Positions 27,056 to 36,236 of a stretch of DNA of 64,000 bases are shown here, piece after piece. Under the pieces are notes generated by a model. That model saw nothing but the letters and a program-made list of their open reading frames with translations. It was not told the DNA's origin and ran no database searches. Source of the stretch: Halalkalibacter oceani (GTDB lineage: Bacteria; Bacillota; Bacilli; Bacillales; Bacillaceae_D). Position 1 is the first letter of the stretch. Each line of letters starts with the position of its first letter. Where the stretch lies: contig NZ_JAMBOL010000003.1 in assembly GCF_023715605.1 (NCBI RefSeq), forward strand, positions 310,001 to 374,000, read 5' to 3'. Both the position numbers and the translations under genes were made by a program.

Positions 27056-27509
27056 AAATATACAGGTACTTTATACAAACAAACAGGAATTTAATAGTGT
27101 CTTCTTGTATTGATCGATTTTAAATAAAAGAAAGACAGGTTCCCCTGTCCAAACATTAGTAAATCATATTAACTTTTCTAGCTATTCTTTCTTACTAACA
27201 ATTTCCTGCGTTTCGTTTGATTTACCATTACTTGTGATACGTTTCCCTCGATTAATCTCAAACAACTTATACTCAAATATAAACCTTAACTCAATGTCTA
27301 GCTTGTTTATTGCGCAGGATTTAGCCTACGATTACCCCCTAACCTGTCCGTTGATGACATAAGGATTATTAAACAACTTATTTCTGCCCAGTTGAGCATA
27401 GTGAAAGTGTTCACCTGAACGACTGCACTAAGCGTTCACATAGTAGATGAAATAGACGTAGACCCGCCCAGAGATGTTTGGGTGTTTCCCTTCTCTCCAA
27501 TCCCCTGCT
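27056..27509. other. Gene-free AT-rich stretch
   Basis: About 450 bases with stops in all frames. A small perfect hairpin GACAGG..CCTGTC at about 27143-27159 is followed on the minus strand by TTTCTTTTAT, which looks like a terminator without an attached gene. Short runs such as the one around 27190-27300 read protein-like on the minus strand but are not identifiable. It may be a decayed gene between the iron block and the next gene. Confidence 0.5.
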
Positions 27510-28088
27510 CTATTTAGTGAAAAACGTTCCCGTCAGCTTATCGATTAATTCTTTTTCCACAAGAAAATCGCGGATAGAAATTGCTGCGAAATACGAGGAG
27601 AAATCGAAATCAGCCAGTAAACAATCGTCATAAAGCAAACTGATCGTCAATTCCTTCTGCGGCGTGATGCCTTTTTCCAGTAGCCATTCTGCTACCTGCG
27701 TGTAAATCGTCTGTCCCTGTTCAGAAATTGAACTTTCCACAGCAAATTGCCCGGCCAGGCTTTGCCACCAGACGTTAAAGGAGTGATAAATATCCTCATA
27801 TTCTTTTAACGTCCTCTCGCATTGAGCGAACAAGCGCTGATAAAATAAGCTTTTCTCTCTGAAAATTTCCAGGTCATTTATTGGATTTTCAGAAATCCGC
27901 CTTGCTACTTCACTCCACACCTCTCGATACCGCATTTCAAAGTCTTCTTGAAATTCACCTCTTGATGGCAGGTAGGGAAATTTCCATTCATCCTTATTTT
28001 GTTGGCGATTTAGAAAGATATTTTGGATATACACTAAAAAATTCAACGTATAACTGGCTTCTATTTTCATTAGCAACGTATTTTCCAT
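27510..28088 (-). CDS. Hypothetical cytoplasmic protein
   Basis: 192 residues with no signal peptide or membrane segment; rich in Trp, Tyr and Phe and largely helical by pattern. A ribosome binding site AAGGAG lies about 15 bases upstream, with GGGGAG nearer. I do not recognise a family. It stands alone between the AT-rich iron block and the transposase remnant. Confidence 0.7.
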   Translation of the reverse strand: MENTLLMKIEASYTLNFLVYIQNIFLNRQQNKDEWKFPYLPSRGEFQEDFEMRYREVWSEVARRISENPINDLEIFREKSLFYQRLFAQCERTLKEYEDIYHSFNVWWQSLAGQFAVESSISEQGQTIYTQVAEWLLEKGITPQKELTISLLYDDCLLADFDFSSYFAAISIRDFLVEKELIDKLTGTFFTK

Positions 28089-28152
28089 ATAAGCTCCCCT
28101 CTCCTTAAATTATTGCTGCAAATAGAGTTAATTCTACTTCTTTCTCAAAGAA

Positions 28153-28178
28153 AAAAATCCTGCTGGAACAGGATTTTT
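28153..28178 (-). terminator. Hairpin, copy 1 of a duplicated terminator-like sequence
   Basis: AAAAATCCTG and CAGGATTTTT pair around CTGGAA, directly after the end of the transposase remnant on the minus strand and followed there by more T. A second copy, identical but for one loop base, lies at 28592-28617. Confidence 0.7.
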
Positions 28179-28415
28179 CAGACCGTAGACAAAACTTGTC
28201 TCTTTTGGGTTAGTGACACTGGAGGATATGTGTTTCTCCAGTGCCAGTCGATAATTTTTTTAGGTCCATGGCAGCAAAAACAAGCATCGCCTGCATCGAA
28301 TTTTTTTCCAACCCTTTCAGGTTTGTCAAACGCACCCCATGCTTTTGTTTCTGCAAAGACACGTGCAATCGTTGCTTTCCGTCTTACATAGATCTCTCTC
28401 TTTACGGTCAAGCAA
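28178..28415 (-). pseudogene. IS1182-family transposase remnant (C-terminal end, frameshifted)
   Basis: On the minus strand a frame reads EIYVRRKATIARVFAETKAWG and ends DWHWRNTYPPVSLTQKR.., which is the C-terminal end of IS1182-type transposases. Between these parts the frame is wrong, but another frame reads MQAMLVFAAMDLKK, the expected family sequence, so at least two frameshifts are present. Only about 80 codons remain and no catalytic core is left. Confidence 0.75.
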
Positions 28416-28444
28416 CCCCCTTTTTTCCCCTTAGGCAAAGCGGA

Positions 28445-28550
28445 CGGGATGGGAGGGCCGACTCCTGCAGGAGGAGAGGGCAGGTTGAAATCCACCGGCT
28501 GGGCCGGTTAGTTCAACGCCCTCCTGCGGAAAGCGTGCCCCCATCCCGGG
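28445..28550. repeat. GC-rich imperfect palindromic intergenic repeat
   Basis: GGGATGGG/CCCATCCC form the outer arms; inside are ACTCCTGCAGGAGG and CTCCTGCGGAAAGCG, GGTTGAA/TTCAAC, and a central CCGGCTGGGCCGG. The CGACTCCTGC..GCGGAAAGCG wording is that of dispersed palindromes common between genes in Bacillaceae. It stands out by G+C against its AT-rich surroundings. Confidence 0.6.
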
Positions 28551-28591
28551 AGCGGGTTCGAAGCTCTGGATCGTGACAAATCCTTCTACCA

Positions 28592-28617
28592 AAAAATCCT
28601 GCTGTAACAGGATTTTT
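28592..28617 (-). terminator. Hairpin, copy 2, terminator of the TauE-like gene
   Basis: AAAAATCCTG..CAGGATTTTT around CTGTAA, 17 bases beyond the TauE stop on the minus strand and followed there by T and GG. Same sequence as the hairpin at 28153-28178 apart from one loop base. Confidence 0.75.
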
Positions 28618-28633
28618 CTCAGTGTATTAAATG

Positions 28634-29386
28634 TCACCACGGCAGCAAAAGCCGGATGCCGCCGATGCCTGCCAGAACCATGATGATCAGGTTGAAATTT
28701 TTCTGCGGGATATAGGGCAGTACTTTGATGCCGATCAACGCACCGAGCAGAATGATCGGAATAAACCATAAATAAAAGAGAAACGTTTCTCCAGTAATTA
28801 AATCGAGATTCACGTACAGCGGCACTTTAATCAAATTAACCGCTAAAAAGAACCACGCGCCAGTGCCGATAAAGACGTTCTTCGGCAAAGCGAGCGCCAA
28901 TAAAAAAATAGCCATCACGGGCCCGGCTGCGTTTCCTATCATTGTTGTAAAACCGGCCAAAGTTCCCATTACGCCGATAAACAGCTTCGACTGCGGTATA
29001 TTCGTTAGCCATTTCGCCCCAGCTTTTGCCCGGTATATTTGCAAACTAACCATACTAATGATAATAAGTCCTAAAATAATTTCAATCGGTCTGCTTACGG
29101 TGACAAAAAATAATAGCACGTAGCCGGCGGCCAGACCTCCGAGAACCCAAGGCAGCATTCGCAGCAACGTTTTCCAGTGGACCGTATGACGATAATAGGC
29201 GACCGCAATCAAATCAGCGGTAATCAACATCGGCAGACTGATTCCAATTGAATCGCGCGCCGGAAAAATCGAAGCCATTGTCGCGACAACGAGAATCGTT
29301 AACGCCGGCAGGCCCGTTTTGGCAATCCCAATAAAGATGGCACAGATGCCGACAAGGACAATCTGAAACCAGCTCAACTCTAACAT
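28634..29386 (-). CDS. TauE/SafE-family sulfite/organosulfonate exporter
   Basis: 250-residue membrane protein with about eight hydrophobic segments. The two TauE/SafE half-repeats are visible, each opening with a Gly-rich stretch (AIFIGIAKTGLPAL at the start; MGTLAGFTTMIGNAAGPVMAIFLLA in the second half). The family exports sulfite, sulfoacetate or other small anions. GAGGGAGAG precedes the ATG. No sulfur genes are adjacent. Confidence 0.88.
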   Translation of the reverse strand: MLELSWFQIVLVGICAIFIGIAKTGLPALTILVVATMASIFPARDSIGISLPMLITADLIAVAYYRHTVHWKTLLRMLPWVLGGLAAGYVLLFFVTVSRPIEIILGLIIISMVSLQIYRAKAGAKWLTNIPQSKLFIGVMGTLAGFTTMIGNAAGPVMAIFLLALALPKNVFIGTGAWFFLAVNLIKVPLYVNLDLITGETFLFYLWFIPIILLGALIGIKVLPYIPQKNFNLIIMVLAGIGGIRLLLPW

Positions 29387-29558
29387 ACAACTCTCCCTCT
29401 CCTTCTCTCCTCTTCACAACCTCTACCAGTATACCACTACATTATTCATGAGACTCGCTAAACATGTCGAAAACATGACTCTAGCAGTCGATTTTCGCCT
29501 GAATTTGCTCTTTTCTTTTTCGTTTTCTCTTTATTTCGTAAAAATTTGAGCAACCCAC

Positions 29559-29587
29559 TTGAAAGTCAAAAAAGGTCAAAGTATAAT
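29559..29587 (+). promoter_or_regulatory. Sigma-A promoter of clpE
   Basis: TTGAAA at 29559-29564 and TATAAT at 29582-29587 with a 17-base spacer, 49 bases before the clpE ATG. Confidence 0.85.
29564..29580 (+). promoter_or_regulatory. CtsR operator 1 of clpE
   Basis: AGTCAAA-AAA-GGTCAAA, the CtsR heptanucleotide direct repeat with 3-base spacing, filling the promoter spacer between -35 and -10. Confidence 0.88.
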
Positions 29588-29589
29588 AT

Positions 29590-29606
29590 AGTCAAAGATA
29601 GTCAAA
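29590..29606 (+). promoter_or_regulatory. CtsR operator 2 of clpE
   Basis: AGTCAAA-GAT-AGTCAAA just downstream of the -10, followed by another GTCAAA half-site. Two operators bracket the -10, which predicts tight CtsR repression lifted by heat or protein stress. Confidence 0.88.
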
Positions 29607-29635
29607 GTCAAACTAATTCAAGGAGGGTCTATCAG

Positions 29636-31771
29636 ATGAAATGTCAACATTGCAACCAACATGAGGCAACCGTAAATGTGAGATTTCAATTGAATCAAGA
29701 TGTTCACCAGCTCCTTTTATGCCATACATGCTATCAATCGTTACAAGCCGGCTCAAAGATTCCTTCCGGATTTGGAAGCGGGTTTTCGCCAATGTCGTTT
29801 GATGAATTGTTTAAGCAATTCGGCGGAGCGCACCCAACCGGAAATGAAGGAGTTGCGGCTGTTCAGCAAGGAGGACGCGGCGGTGGCGGCTTTTTGGATC
29901 AATATGGCCGTAATCTGACACAAGCGGCAAAAGCCGGCCTGCTCGATCCGGTAGTCGGCCGCGATGATGAGGTCGCGCGCGTGATTGAAATTTTAAATCG
30001 CCGCAACAAAAATAACCCGGTGTTAATCGGCGAACCAGGCGTCGGAAAAACAGCGATTATCGAAGGCTTGGCGTTAAACATTCATGAAGGGACCGTCCCA
30101 TCCAAGCTTAAGAACAAAGAGGTTTATTTGCTTGATGTCGCTTCGCTCGTCGCCAACACGGGCATTCGCGGTCAATTTGAAGAGCGGATGCAGCAGCTGA
30201 TTGCTGAGCTGCAAAGCCGCAAAAACATTATTTTATTTATCGATGAAATTCATTTACTTGTCGGCGCCGGCTCAGCGGAAGGTTCAATGGATGCCGGAAA
30301 CATTCTCAAGCCGGCTCTCGCCCGCGGTGAGCTGCAAGTCGTCGGAGCGACAACGTTAAAAGAATACCGCGCAATCGAAAAAGATGCCGCGCTGGAACGC
30401 CGCTTCCAGCCCGTTAAGGTTGACGAACCGACAACAGAGCAAGCCATTGAGATTTTACAAGGATTAAAGGAAAAATACGAAGCTTATCATAACGTTCAGT
30501 ATACGGATGACGCCTTGGCAGCCTGCGTCAATCTGTCAGACCGCTACATTCAGGATCGCTTTTTGCCAGATAAAGCAATTGACCTGCTGGATGAAGCAGG
30601 CTCAAAGAAAAATTTAGAAGCTGGTGTGACAAGCAGCGATGAAATTGAAAAGCGGTTGGCCGAACTGGAGCATGAAAAGAAAAAAGCGCTTCAGGACGAA
30701 AATTATGAAGCAGCCGCCAAGCTGCGTGACGAGGAGGCCGCGCTTGAAGCCCGTCTTCAGTCAAAAGAAGATGTGAAAGCAACGATTGAGGTTGCGGATA
30801 TTGAAGCGATCATCGCCAAGAAAACCGGTATTCCGGTCGGAAAATTGCAGGCCGATGACTCGGCAAAGCTTAAGCATTTAGCGGAAAACCTCAGCAAAAA
30901 GGTCATTGGGCAAAAGGAAGCTGTCGAAAAAGTCGCCAAGGCGATCCGCCGTTCCCGGGCAGGGCTGAAAGCAAAGCACCGGCCGATCGGTTCCTTCCTT
31001 TTTGTCGGACCTACCGGCGTCGGGAAAACAGAGCTGACAAAGTCATTGGCGGAAGAATTGTTCGGCTCGAAGGAGGCGCTTGTCCGGCTTGATATGAGTG
31101 AGTATATGGAAAAGCACGCCGTCTCGAAATTAATCGGCTCCCCTCCTGGCTATGTCGGCCATGAAGAAGCCGGGCAATTAACCGAGAAAGTGCGCCGCAA
31201 TCCGTATTCCATCATTCTTCTCGACGAAATTGAAAAGGCGCATCCCGATGTCCAGCATATGTTTTTGCAAATTTTGGAGGATGGCCGCCTGACAGACAGC
31301 CAGGGACGCACGGTCAGCTTCAAGGATACCGTCATTATTATGACAAGCAATGCCGGGATCACGGACAAAAAAATCACCGTCGGCTTCGGCGCGACCGATG
31401 CCGTCAAGCAAACTTCCGTGCTTGATTCGCTCTCCGCTTACTTCAAGCCGGAATTCTTAAATCGCTTTGACGCGATCATTGAATTCAATCATCTGAACAA
31501 AGAAGAGCTTGTCCAGATTGTTGATCTGATGCTGAATGAACTTCAGCAAAGCCTTGCTGAACAGCAGATTTCCTTATCCGTTTCAACCGAAGCGAAGGAA
31601 AAGCTGGTCGAGCTCGGCTACCACCAGGCGTTCGGCGCACGTCCACTGAGACGCGCGATTCAGGACCAGCTCGAAGACAGAATCACCGACCTCGTGCTCG
31701 AAGAAGAGACGATTCACGCTATTGATGTAACCGTGAAAGATGGAGAGATTTATGTAGCCGCTGCTACGTAA
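29636..31771 (+). CDS. clpE: ATP-dependent Clp protease ATP-binding subunit ClpE
   Basis: 711 residues. The ClpE-specific N-terminal zinc finger has C3/C6 and C29/C32. Two AAA+ modules follow: the first with GEPGVGKTA and a Walker [10 protein letters not shown], the second with GPTGVGKTE and [15 protein letters not shown]. Between them lies a UvrB/UvrC-like coiled segment ([23 protein letters not shown]). It unfolds aggregated proteins for the ClpP peptidase. ATG at 29636 follows AAGGAGG; the frame upstream is not translated by this evidence. Two CtsR boxes control it, as in B. subtilis. Confidence 0.96.
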   Translation: MKCQHCNQHEATVNVRFQLNQDVHQLLLCHTCYQSLQAGSKIPSGFGSGFSPMSFDELFKQFGGAHPTGNEGVAAVQQGGRGGGGFLDQYGRNLTQAAKAGLLDPVVGRDDEVARVIEILNRRNKNNPVLIGEPGVGKTAIIEGLALNIHEGTVPSKLKNKEVYLLDVASLVANTGIRGQFEERMQQLIAELQSRKNIILFIDEIHLLVGAGSAEGSMDAGNILKPALARGELQVVGATTLKEYRAIEKDAALERRFQPVKVDEPTTEQAIEILQGLKEKYEAYHNVQYTDDALAACVNLSDRYIQDRFLPDKAIDLLDEAGSKKNLEAGVTSSDEIEKRLAELEHEKKKALQDENYEAAAKLRDEEAALEARLQSKEDVKATIEVADIEAIIAKKTGIPVGKLQADDSAKLKHLAENLSKKVIGQKEAVEKVAKAIRRSRAGLKAKHRPIGSFLFVGPTGVGKTELTKSLAEELFGSKEALVRLDMSEYMEKHAVSKLIGSPPGYVGHEEAGQLTEKVRRNPYSIILLDEIEKAHPDVQHMFLQILEDGRLTDSQGRTVSFKDTVIIMTSNAGITDKKITVGFGATDAVKQTSVLDSLSAYFKPEFLNRFDAIIEFNHLNKEELVQIVDLMLNELQQSLAEQQISLSVSTEAKEKLVELGYHQAFGARPLRRAIQDQLEDRITDLVLEEETIHAIDVTVKDGEIYVAAAT

Positions 31772-31812
31772 GCTGTAGCAGCTGTTTCTCTCCTTTTTGG
31801 CAAAACAAGTAG

Positions 31813-31856
31813 AGGCAGACTCAAAAGGAATTTTTCCGATTGCGTCTGCCTTTTTT
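31813..31856. terminator. Bidirectional terminator between clpE and HemAT
   Basis: AGGCAGAC (31813-31820) pairs with GTCTGCCT (31844-31851), followed by T on the plus strand, with internal pairing in the loop. It serves clpE and probably also the converging HemAT gene. Confidence 0.85.
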
Positions 31857-31872
31857 GCTGCCGGGGAGCGCT

Positions 31873-33174
31873 TTACGCCTCCGCCACGGCCCCGTTAAGA
31901 TCCTCGGCTGAGGTCGCGACCTCAAAGCTTGCTTTTTCAATTTCCATGACGGCCATCATCAGCTCTTCCATCTTCTCCTTCACATTGCCAAGAGTCCGGC
32001 CGCTTTGATCGATCGAGCGCACGATGTCCTGATACATTTCCTGCATATTTTCGGATGCGTTCAATCCTGTCGAGACAGCTCCTTCCACTTGCTGCAAGGA
32101 ATCAATTACTAGTCCAGTCAATTGGTTGGAGTTCTCGATTAATGTTTGAATTTGTCCGATGGAATTTTTCGTCTGCTCGGCCAGTTTTCTCACTTCGTCG
32201 GCCACAACGGCGAAGCCTTTACCATGTTCGCCGGCACGGGCCGCTTCGATTGCCGAATTTAGCGCCAGCAAATTGGTTTGGTCGGCAATTCCTTTCACGA
32301 GTGTAATGACATTCGTAATTTCTGTCGTCGAGGAACTAAGCTGGCCGATCGCTTTATTCATATCCTCCGTGTATTTTTCAATTGAACGAATCTTTTCAAA
32401 CATCGCCCGGAGTGTATTCTCTCCCTCCACGCTCTTTGATGTAGCTGTCATAAATGTTGCATTGCTTTCACCGGTTTTGTCATTAATCGCCGCCAGGTTC
32501 GTAGTTAGCACTTTGGTTGCGGCCTGTGTTTCTTCAGCTAGAGCGACCAGGCCTTCACTGACGATTAAAATTTTGTTGCGCAAGTCTTTTTTCCCTTCGT
32601 CGTAGCGCCCGTGAATTTTGGCCACCGTCTCCTTCTCATACGCTTCCAATACGATTTGCTGTTCAAAGCTTAGCAGCTTGTTCATAGCTGAGATGATCGT
32701 ATAACGCTCCGTTTCGATCTCCACTTCTTTGCTAATGAGAGAAAATAGCGCCTGCTGTAAATTTTGGAACGCGCCCATGTACCAGGCCGGCTGTAACCCG
32801 ATCCGATAGTGGATTTGAGCGACTCGTACTCTCTTTTCAAGAAAGGCTTGATCGATTCGGCAATGAAACAATTCTATCAAATGCAGTTGCAACGTTTTTT
32901 CCAGTTTGGCAACCTCTGTATGCTGCTCAATCATCTCTCTTAATTCATTTGTTTGCAGCATTTTTTCGTAAAACGTCTTTACTAACCTCCCGCTATGCTG
33001 CTCGATTAACGGCTTTACTTGTTTTATCGCTTTTAAATCCTCCTCTGTTAATTGAATCATCGCCAGCTTGTCCTGCATGCTTTCATCTTCGATCTCAATA
33101 AGGACATCAACTTGATGATTATTGAGCCACCTTTTTGGCTTGTTGTTTCTTTTCCTGCTTCCAAACAAATTCAC
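31873..33174 (-). CDS. hemAT: Globin-coupled heme aerotaxis transducer HemAT
   Basis: 433 residues: an N-terminal globin sensor domain (about 35-190) with the proximal heme ligand H122 in VAQIHYRIGLQPAWY, and a C-terminal methyl-accepting signalling domain with the conserved hairpin tip around GIADQTNLLALNSAIEAARAGEHGKGFAVVADEVRKLAEQ. There is no transmembrane segment, so it is a soluble oxygen sensor for chemotaxis. A GTG start at 33174 follows AAGGAGAG. It is a stand-alone gene; the rest of the chemotaxis system is not in the window. Confidence 0.93.
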   Translation of the reverse strand: MNLFGSRKRNNKPKRWLNNHQVDVLIEIEDESMQDKLAMIQLTEEDLKAIKQVKPLIEQHSGRLVKTFYEKMLQTNELREMIEQHTEVAKLEKTLQLHLIELFHCRIDQAFLEKRVRVAQIHYRIGLQPAWYMGAFQNLQQALFSLISKEVEIETERYTIISAMNKLLSFEQQIVLEAYEKETVAKIHGRYDEGKKDLRNKILIVSEGLVALAEETQAATKVLTTNLAAINDKTGESNATFMTATSKSVEGENTLRAMFEKIRSIEKYTEDMNKAIGQLSSSTTEITNVITLVKGIADQTNLLALNSAIEAARAGEHGKGFAVVADEVRKLAEQTKNSIGQIQTLIENSNQLTGLVIDSLQQVEGAVSTGLNASENMQEMYQDIVRSIDQSGRTLGNVKEKMEELMMAVMEIEKASFEVATSAEDLNGAVAEA

Positions 33175-33594
33175 TTTTCTCTCTCCTTCGTTTGGCCGGT
33201 TGCGCTACTCACTCCAACTCTCCCAAAGCGCCCATTTCCAGAAGAATCTTCATTGCTCCCAAGTTATTTGTCTCAAGTATAAACGAAAAGAAAAAAGAAG
33301 ATAACTCATTTTGTAAAATTCAGATTTATCCTGATTAGCACTGTGAAAACGGTTGAAATAGCGATGAAAGGAAACAAAATGCTCTGCTTGTCTGTTTAGA
33401 TCATTTCGTAATTTAAGTCGCTTGAGTTGAGGGCAAAAAACGCCAATTCTTCAACTCGGCTTCGGTGGCTTACGTGAAGAGCAGATTACAGAGGAGGTTT
33501 TGAAGCTTTATGATGCCTGTTTTTTTATAAACCAGATAAATTTAGTTAAGGAAGTACCTGCTCGTTGACCGATTGTCACCCTTTTTCATTTTCC
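33175..33594. other. Gene-free stretch upstream of HemAT
   Basis: 420 bases. It contains the HemAT leader, with TATACT (minus strand, 33277-33282) as a candidate -10. At about 33429-33462 GAGTTGA and TCAACTC pair around an inner GGC..GCC hairpin. Nothing protein-like is seen. Confidence 0.5.
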
Positions 33595-34161
33595 CTACAG
33601 CCACACCGTCTTTTCCTGATACGGCGTTCGTTTCTTCTCCGTCGCCGCTTCGGTTTCGCCTTCTGCCGGGTAGCCTAAGAAAATCGTTCCAACGACCTTT
33701 TTGTTCGCCGGCGCGCCGATGAAGTCATGAATCCGCTGATCATGGACGAGGCCGACGCCGCGTGTGCGCCAGACAAAGCCGAGGCCGAGCTCCCGGGCGG
33801 CGAGCCACATCGAAAAAATCGCGCAGCAAACCGCGTATTCGTTGTCCTTCGTATCCGCTTCGTTTTCTGTGATGTCGGCAGTGGCAATGATGATCACCGG
33901 GGTTGTTTTGACGACTTTAAGTGAGCTTTCAATTAGCGTCAGCTTAGTTGGAAAACGCTCCTGCAAATAGCCGTCAGCGAGCTGTTCGTATTTTTTCTTT
34001 GCTTCACCCTGGATGACGTAAAAGCTCCATGGCTCGCGCAGCCGGTCATTCGGCGCCCAGGTCGCGGCTTCAAGCAGCTGTTCGATTTTCTCTCGTTCCA
34101 CTTCTCTGTTCGCGTAATTGCGAATCGCCTTGCGCGCTTTTAACAGCTCAAACCCATTCAT
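33595..34161 (-). CDS. Nitroreductase-family flavoprotein at the end of the Fur-controlled operon
   Basis: 188 residues with the nitroreductase fold marks: ARKAIRNYANREV at the N-terminus (FMN phosphate), WAPNDRLREPWSFYVI, and a C-terminal GTIFLGYPAEG. It belongs to the short YdjA/YodC-like group. Its ATG overlaps the ferredoxin stop by four bases, so the two are probably made together. In this setting it could reduce or cleave a corrinoid or siderophore ligand, or act like the DMB synthase BluB, but BluB-specific residues could not be confirmed. Last gene of the run. Confidence 0.85.
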   Translation of the reverse strand: MNGFELLKARKAIRNYANREVEREKIEQLLEAATWAPNDRLREPWSFYVIQGEAKKKYEQLADGYLQERFPTKLTLIESSLKVVKTTPVIIIATADITENEADTKDNEYAVCCAIFSMWLAARELGLGFVWRTRGVGLVHDQRIHDFIGAPANKKVVGTIFLGYPAEGETEAATEKKRTPYQEKTVWL

Positions 34162-34556
34162 GCTTGCTTCTCTCCTTTTTCTTTATCCTTCCCTTTGGCA
34201 ATCCCTCTAAAGCGCTCCGTCGTAAAAGCGGGCGTCATTTTTTCTTCTTCAAAACGATAGATTAATGAACCCTCCAGGCGAATCGACGGGTCAAGATGGC
34301 GCTGAATGATTGCGCGCCCGACTTCCGCCGAAGATGCGGCGTACCAGCTTCCTTCCGGATAGACGATCAGCACACACGCATCCTTGCAGCGGCCGTTACA
34401 TCTTGTTCGGGTCGTATGAATCTTCTCGTCAAGACCGAGGCGGCTGATTTCATCGCGGACTGCCTGGGTGACCTCCTCGCCGCCATGCTTCATGCATGTC
34501 GAGCCGTTGCAAATCAAAACATGCTTCTCCGTCCCCGTTAAATTCCATGTTGTCAT
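34158..34556 (-). CDS. Thioredoxin-like [2Fe-2S] ferredoxin
   Basis: 132 residues. Cysteines C16 and C21 (ICNGSTC) and C53/C57/C61 (RCNGRCKDAC) give the C-x4-C...C-x3-C arrangement of thioredoxin-fold [2Fe-2S] ferredoxins, with one extra Cys. VLIVYPEGSWYA is also typical of the fold. It lies 46 bases after the methyltransferase with AAGGAGGAG before the ATG and is coupled to the nitroreductase. It is a likely electron donor for a reaction carried out by this gene set. Confidence 0.88.
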   Translation of the reverse strand: MTTWNLTGTEKHVLICNGSTCMKHGGEEVTQAVRDEISRLGLDEKIHTTRTRCNGRCKDACVLIVYPEGSWYAASSAEVGRAIIQRHLDPSIRLEGSLIYRFEEEKMTPAFTTERFRGIAKGKDKEKGEKQA

Positions 34557-34602
34557 CGTGTAACTCCTCCTTGTTTTTGAAAGCTGCGCGCGACAGAAAC
34601 TG

Positions 34603-35442
34603 TTATTTTCTCGTTAGCGGCACCGGCTCCCAATCAATCAGGGCGCCGTAAAATTGATGCTCGTATAGGAAAACGCCGTCCTTCTTGCGGACATACGGCG
34701 CGAGTGACTGCCTGATTACATCTTCATCCACATCCGCAGCGAGCAGACGGCTGCTGTTATCTTTGAGTAACGCTTCCTCACTCGCGAATCTGTATGTTTT
34801 TGTCAGCGGCACTATGTTGCAGCTGGCGTAAATGCCCATTTCATATAACAGATGAACGAGATGAATATAATCGCGGCGCGGATACTTCAGCTGATAGCCG
34901 TAAGCGGCTTGCAGATCTAAATAATGCGGACGCATCGGCGCAGTCGTCATGCCGATGATCGCCCGTTTTTTAGCATGGGCGTTCATGCGTTCAAGCGCGC
35001 GGCGGATTTCCTTGATCCGGTAAAAGCAATTGACGCCGATAATCACATCATGCGACTCCGGCTGATAGTCCTCCCATTTCGCCTGAACATAGGTAAGCGG
35101 CAGCTGCTTCTCCTGATTAAGCCGCTGTAAAAATTGCAGGCAGCTTTTCGAGCTGTCGACACAGGTCAAAGCCGCTGCTTTTTCGGCCAAAGCAAATGTG
35201 TAATTGCCCCAGCCCGGACCGATTTCAAGCACCGTATCCCCTTCTTCGATATAGGTCAGCAACGCTTTCGTCATTTCCTTCGCATACTCGTCAACATGCT
35301 CGCCACGCCGCTTTTTTTCGAGGTGGCGGCGCCAAAATTGCTCCTCTTCCTCGTCATCTTCGATTCGTTTTGGCAGCCTGCCGTTTTCATCCTTCATTCC
35401 GTCAAGCCAAAGCTGTTCCAGCTCGGAGATCGTCTGCTTCAC
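34603..35442 (-). CDS. Class I SAM-dependent methyltransferase in a metal/corrinoid uptake operon
   Basis: 279 residues with a Rossmann methyltransferase core: motif I EIGPGWGNYTFAL (73-85), an acidic residue after strand 2 (TCVDSSKS) and VIIGVNCFYRIKEIRRAL further on. The N-terminal 50 residues are charged and helical. The ATG overlaps the ABC ATPase stop by four bases, so it is translated with the transporter. It is none of the known cobalamin methyltransferases (those are tetrapyrrole methylases, of different fold). Its substrate, possibly the imported ligand, is unknown. Confidence 0.85.
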   Translation of the reverse strand: MKQTISELEQLWLDGMKDENGRLPKRIEDDEEEEQFWRRHLEKKRRGEHVDEYAKEMTKALLTYIEEGDTVLEIGPGWGNYTFALAEKAAALTCVDSSKSCLQFLQRLNQEKQLPLTYVQAKWEDYQPESHDVIIGVNCFYRIKEIRRALERMNAHAKKRAIIGMTTAPMRPHYLDLQAAYGYQLKYPRRDYIHLVHLLYEMGIYASCNIVPLTKTYRFASEEALLKDNSSRLLAADVDEDVIRQSLAPYVRKKDGVFLYEHQFYGALIDWEPVPLTRK

Positions 35443-36236
35443 CGGCTCACCTCCGCTACAGCGGCTACCGAGCGGGCAGGTAAATAGGTGATGTGGACGC
35501 TGTTCGTTTTCGGATGAATGATCACGTCGGTTTCCACCTGAAATACGCGGCGCAAAAGCTGCTCGGTCAGCACCTCAGCCGGCGTGCCGGAAGCGACGAT
35601 TTCACCGTTATCGACGACATAAATCCGGTCGCAGTAGGCCGCGGCGATGTTCAAATCATGCAGAGCGGCGATGATGGTAACGCCAAGCTCGCGCGCGATT
35701 TCCATTACCTGCAGCTGATGATGAATGTCCAGATGGTTCGTCGGCTCGTCGAGAACGAGAATTTGCGCCTGCTGAGCGATCGCGCGGGCGATCATCACAC
35801 GCTGCTTTTCACCGCCTGATAGCGTGATAAAGCTGCGCTCACGGTCCTCCCAGAGGCCGACCTGCTCCAGCGCCCGCTTTACAACGCGGCGATCATCGTC
35901 ACTATCCGCCTCAAACCACTTTTTATGCGGAGAGCGTCCCATCAGCACCATTTCCTCGACAGAAAAATCAAATTGGGCCGCTCCCTCCTGACTGACGACC
36001 GCCATATACTTCGCTGCTTCCTTCGCCGAGCAGGCCGCCCAGTCAATCCGGTCGACGTAAATTTCTCCCGCATCATATGGCAGGGCACGGTAAATGGATT
36101 TCAGCAGCGTTGACTTGCCACTCCCATTCGGGCCGATGATGCCAATACATTCACCTGAGCCAACGTCAAGAGACATGTCCTGAATAATCGGACGCTTTTG
36201 AATCGTAGTTGTTACGTTCTGAACGGCAATTTTCAT
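35439..36236 (-). CDS. ABC transporter ATP-binding protein, BtuD/FecE/HmuV type
   Basis: 265-residue ATPase: Walker A GPNGSGKST near residue 38, signature TLSGGEKQR, Walker B ILVLDEPTNHLD, and a switch His in ALHDLNIAA. The frame extends upstream to 36536, but the ATG at 36236 has GGAGGGGAAGG before it and overlaps the permease stop by four bases. It energises the permease next to it. The FecE/BtuD family carries iron-siderophores, heme and cobalamin, and sequence alone does not decide between them. Confidence 0.92.
   Translation of the reverse strand: MKIAVQNVTTTIQKRPIIQDMSLDVGSGECIGIIGPNGSGKSTLLKSIYRALPYDAGEIYVDRIDWAACSAKEAAKYMAVVSQEGAAQFDFSVEEMVLMGRSPHKKWFEADSDDDRRVVKRALEQVGLWEDRERSFITLSGGEKQRVMIARAIAQQAQILVLDEPTNHLDIHHQLQVMEIARELGVTIIAALHDLNIAAAYCDRIYVVDNGEIVASGTPAEVLTEQLLRRVFQVETDVIIHPKTNSVHITYLPARSVAAVAEVSR

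Noticed and set aside
27190-27300. Protein-like run on the minus strand between the iron block and the next gene
   Set aside because: Under 40 codons, bounded by stops, no start or ribosome site, and no family recognised; mentioned only as a possible relic.
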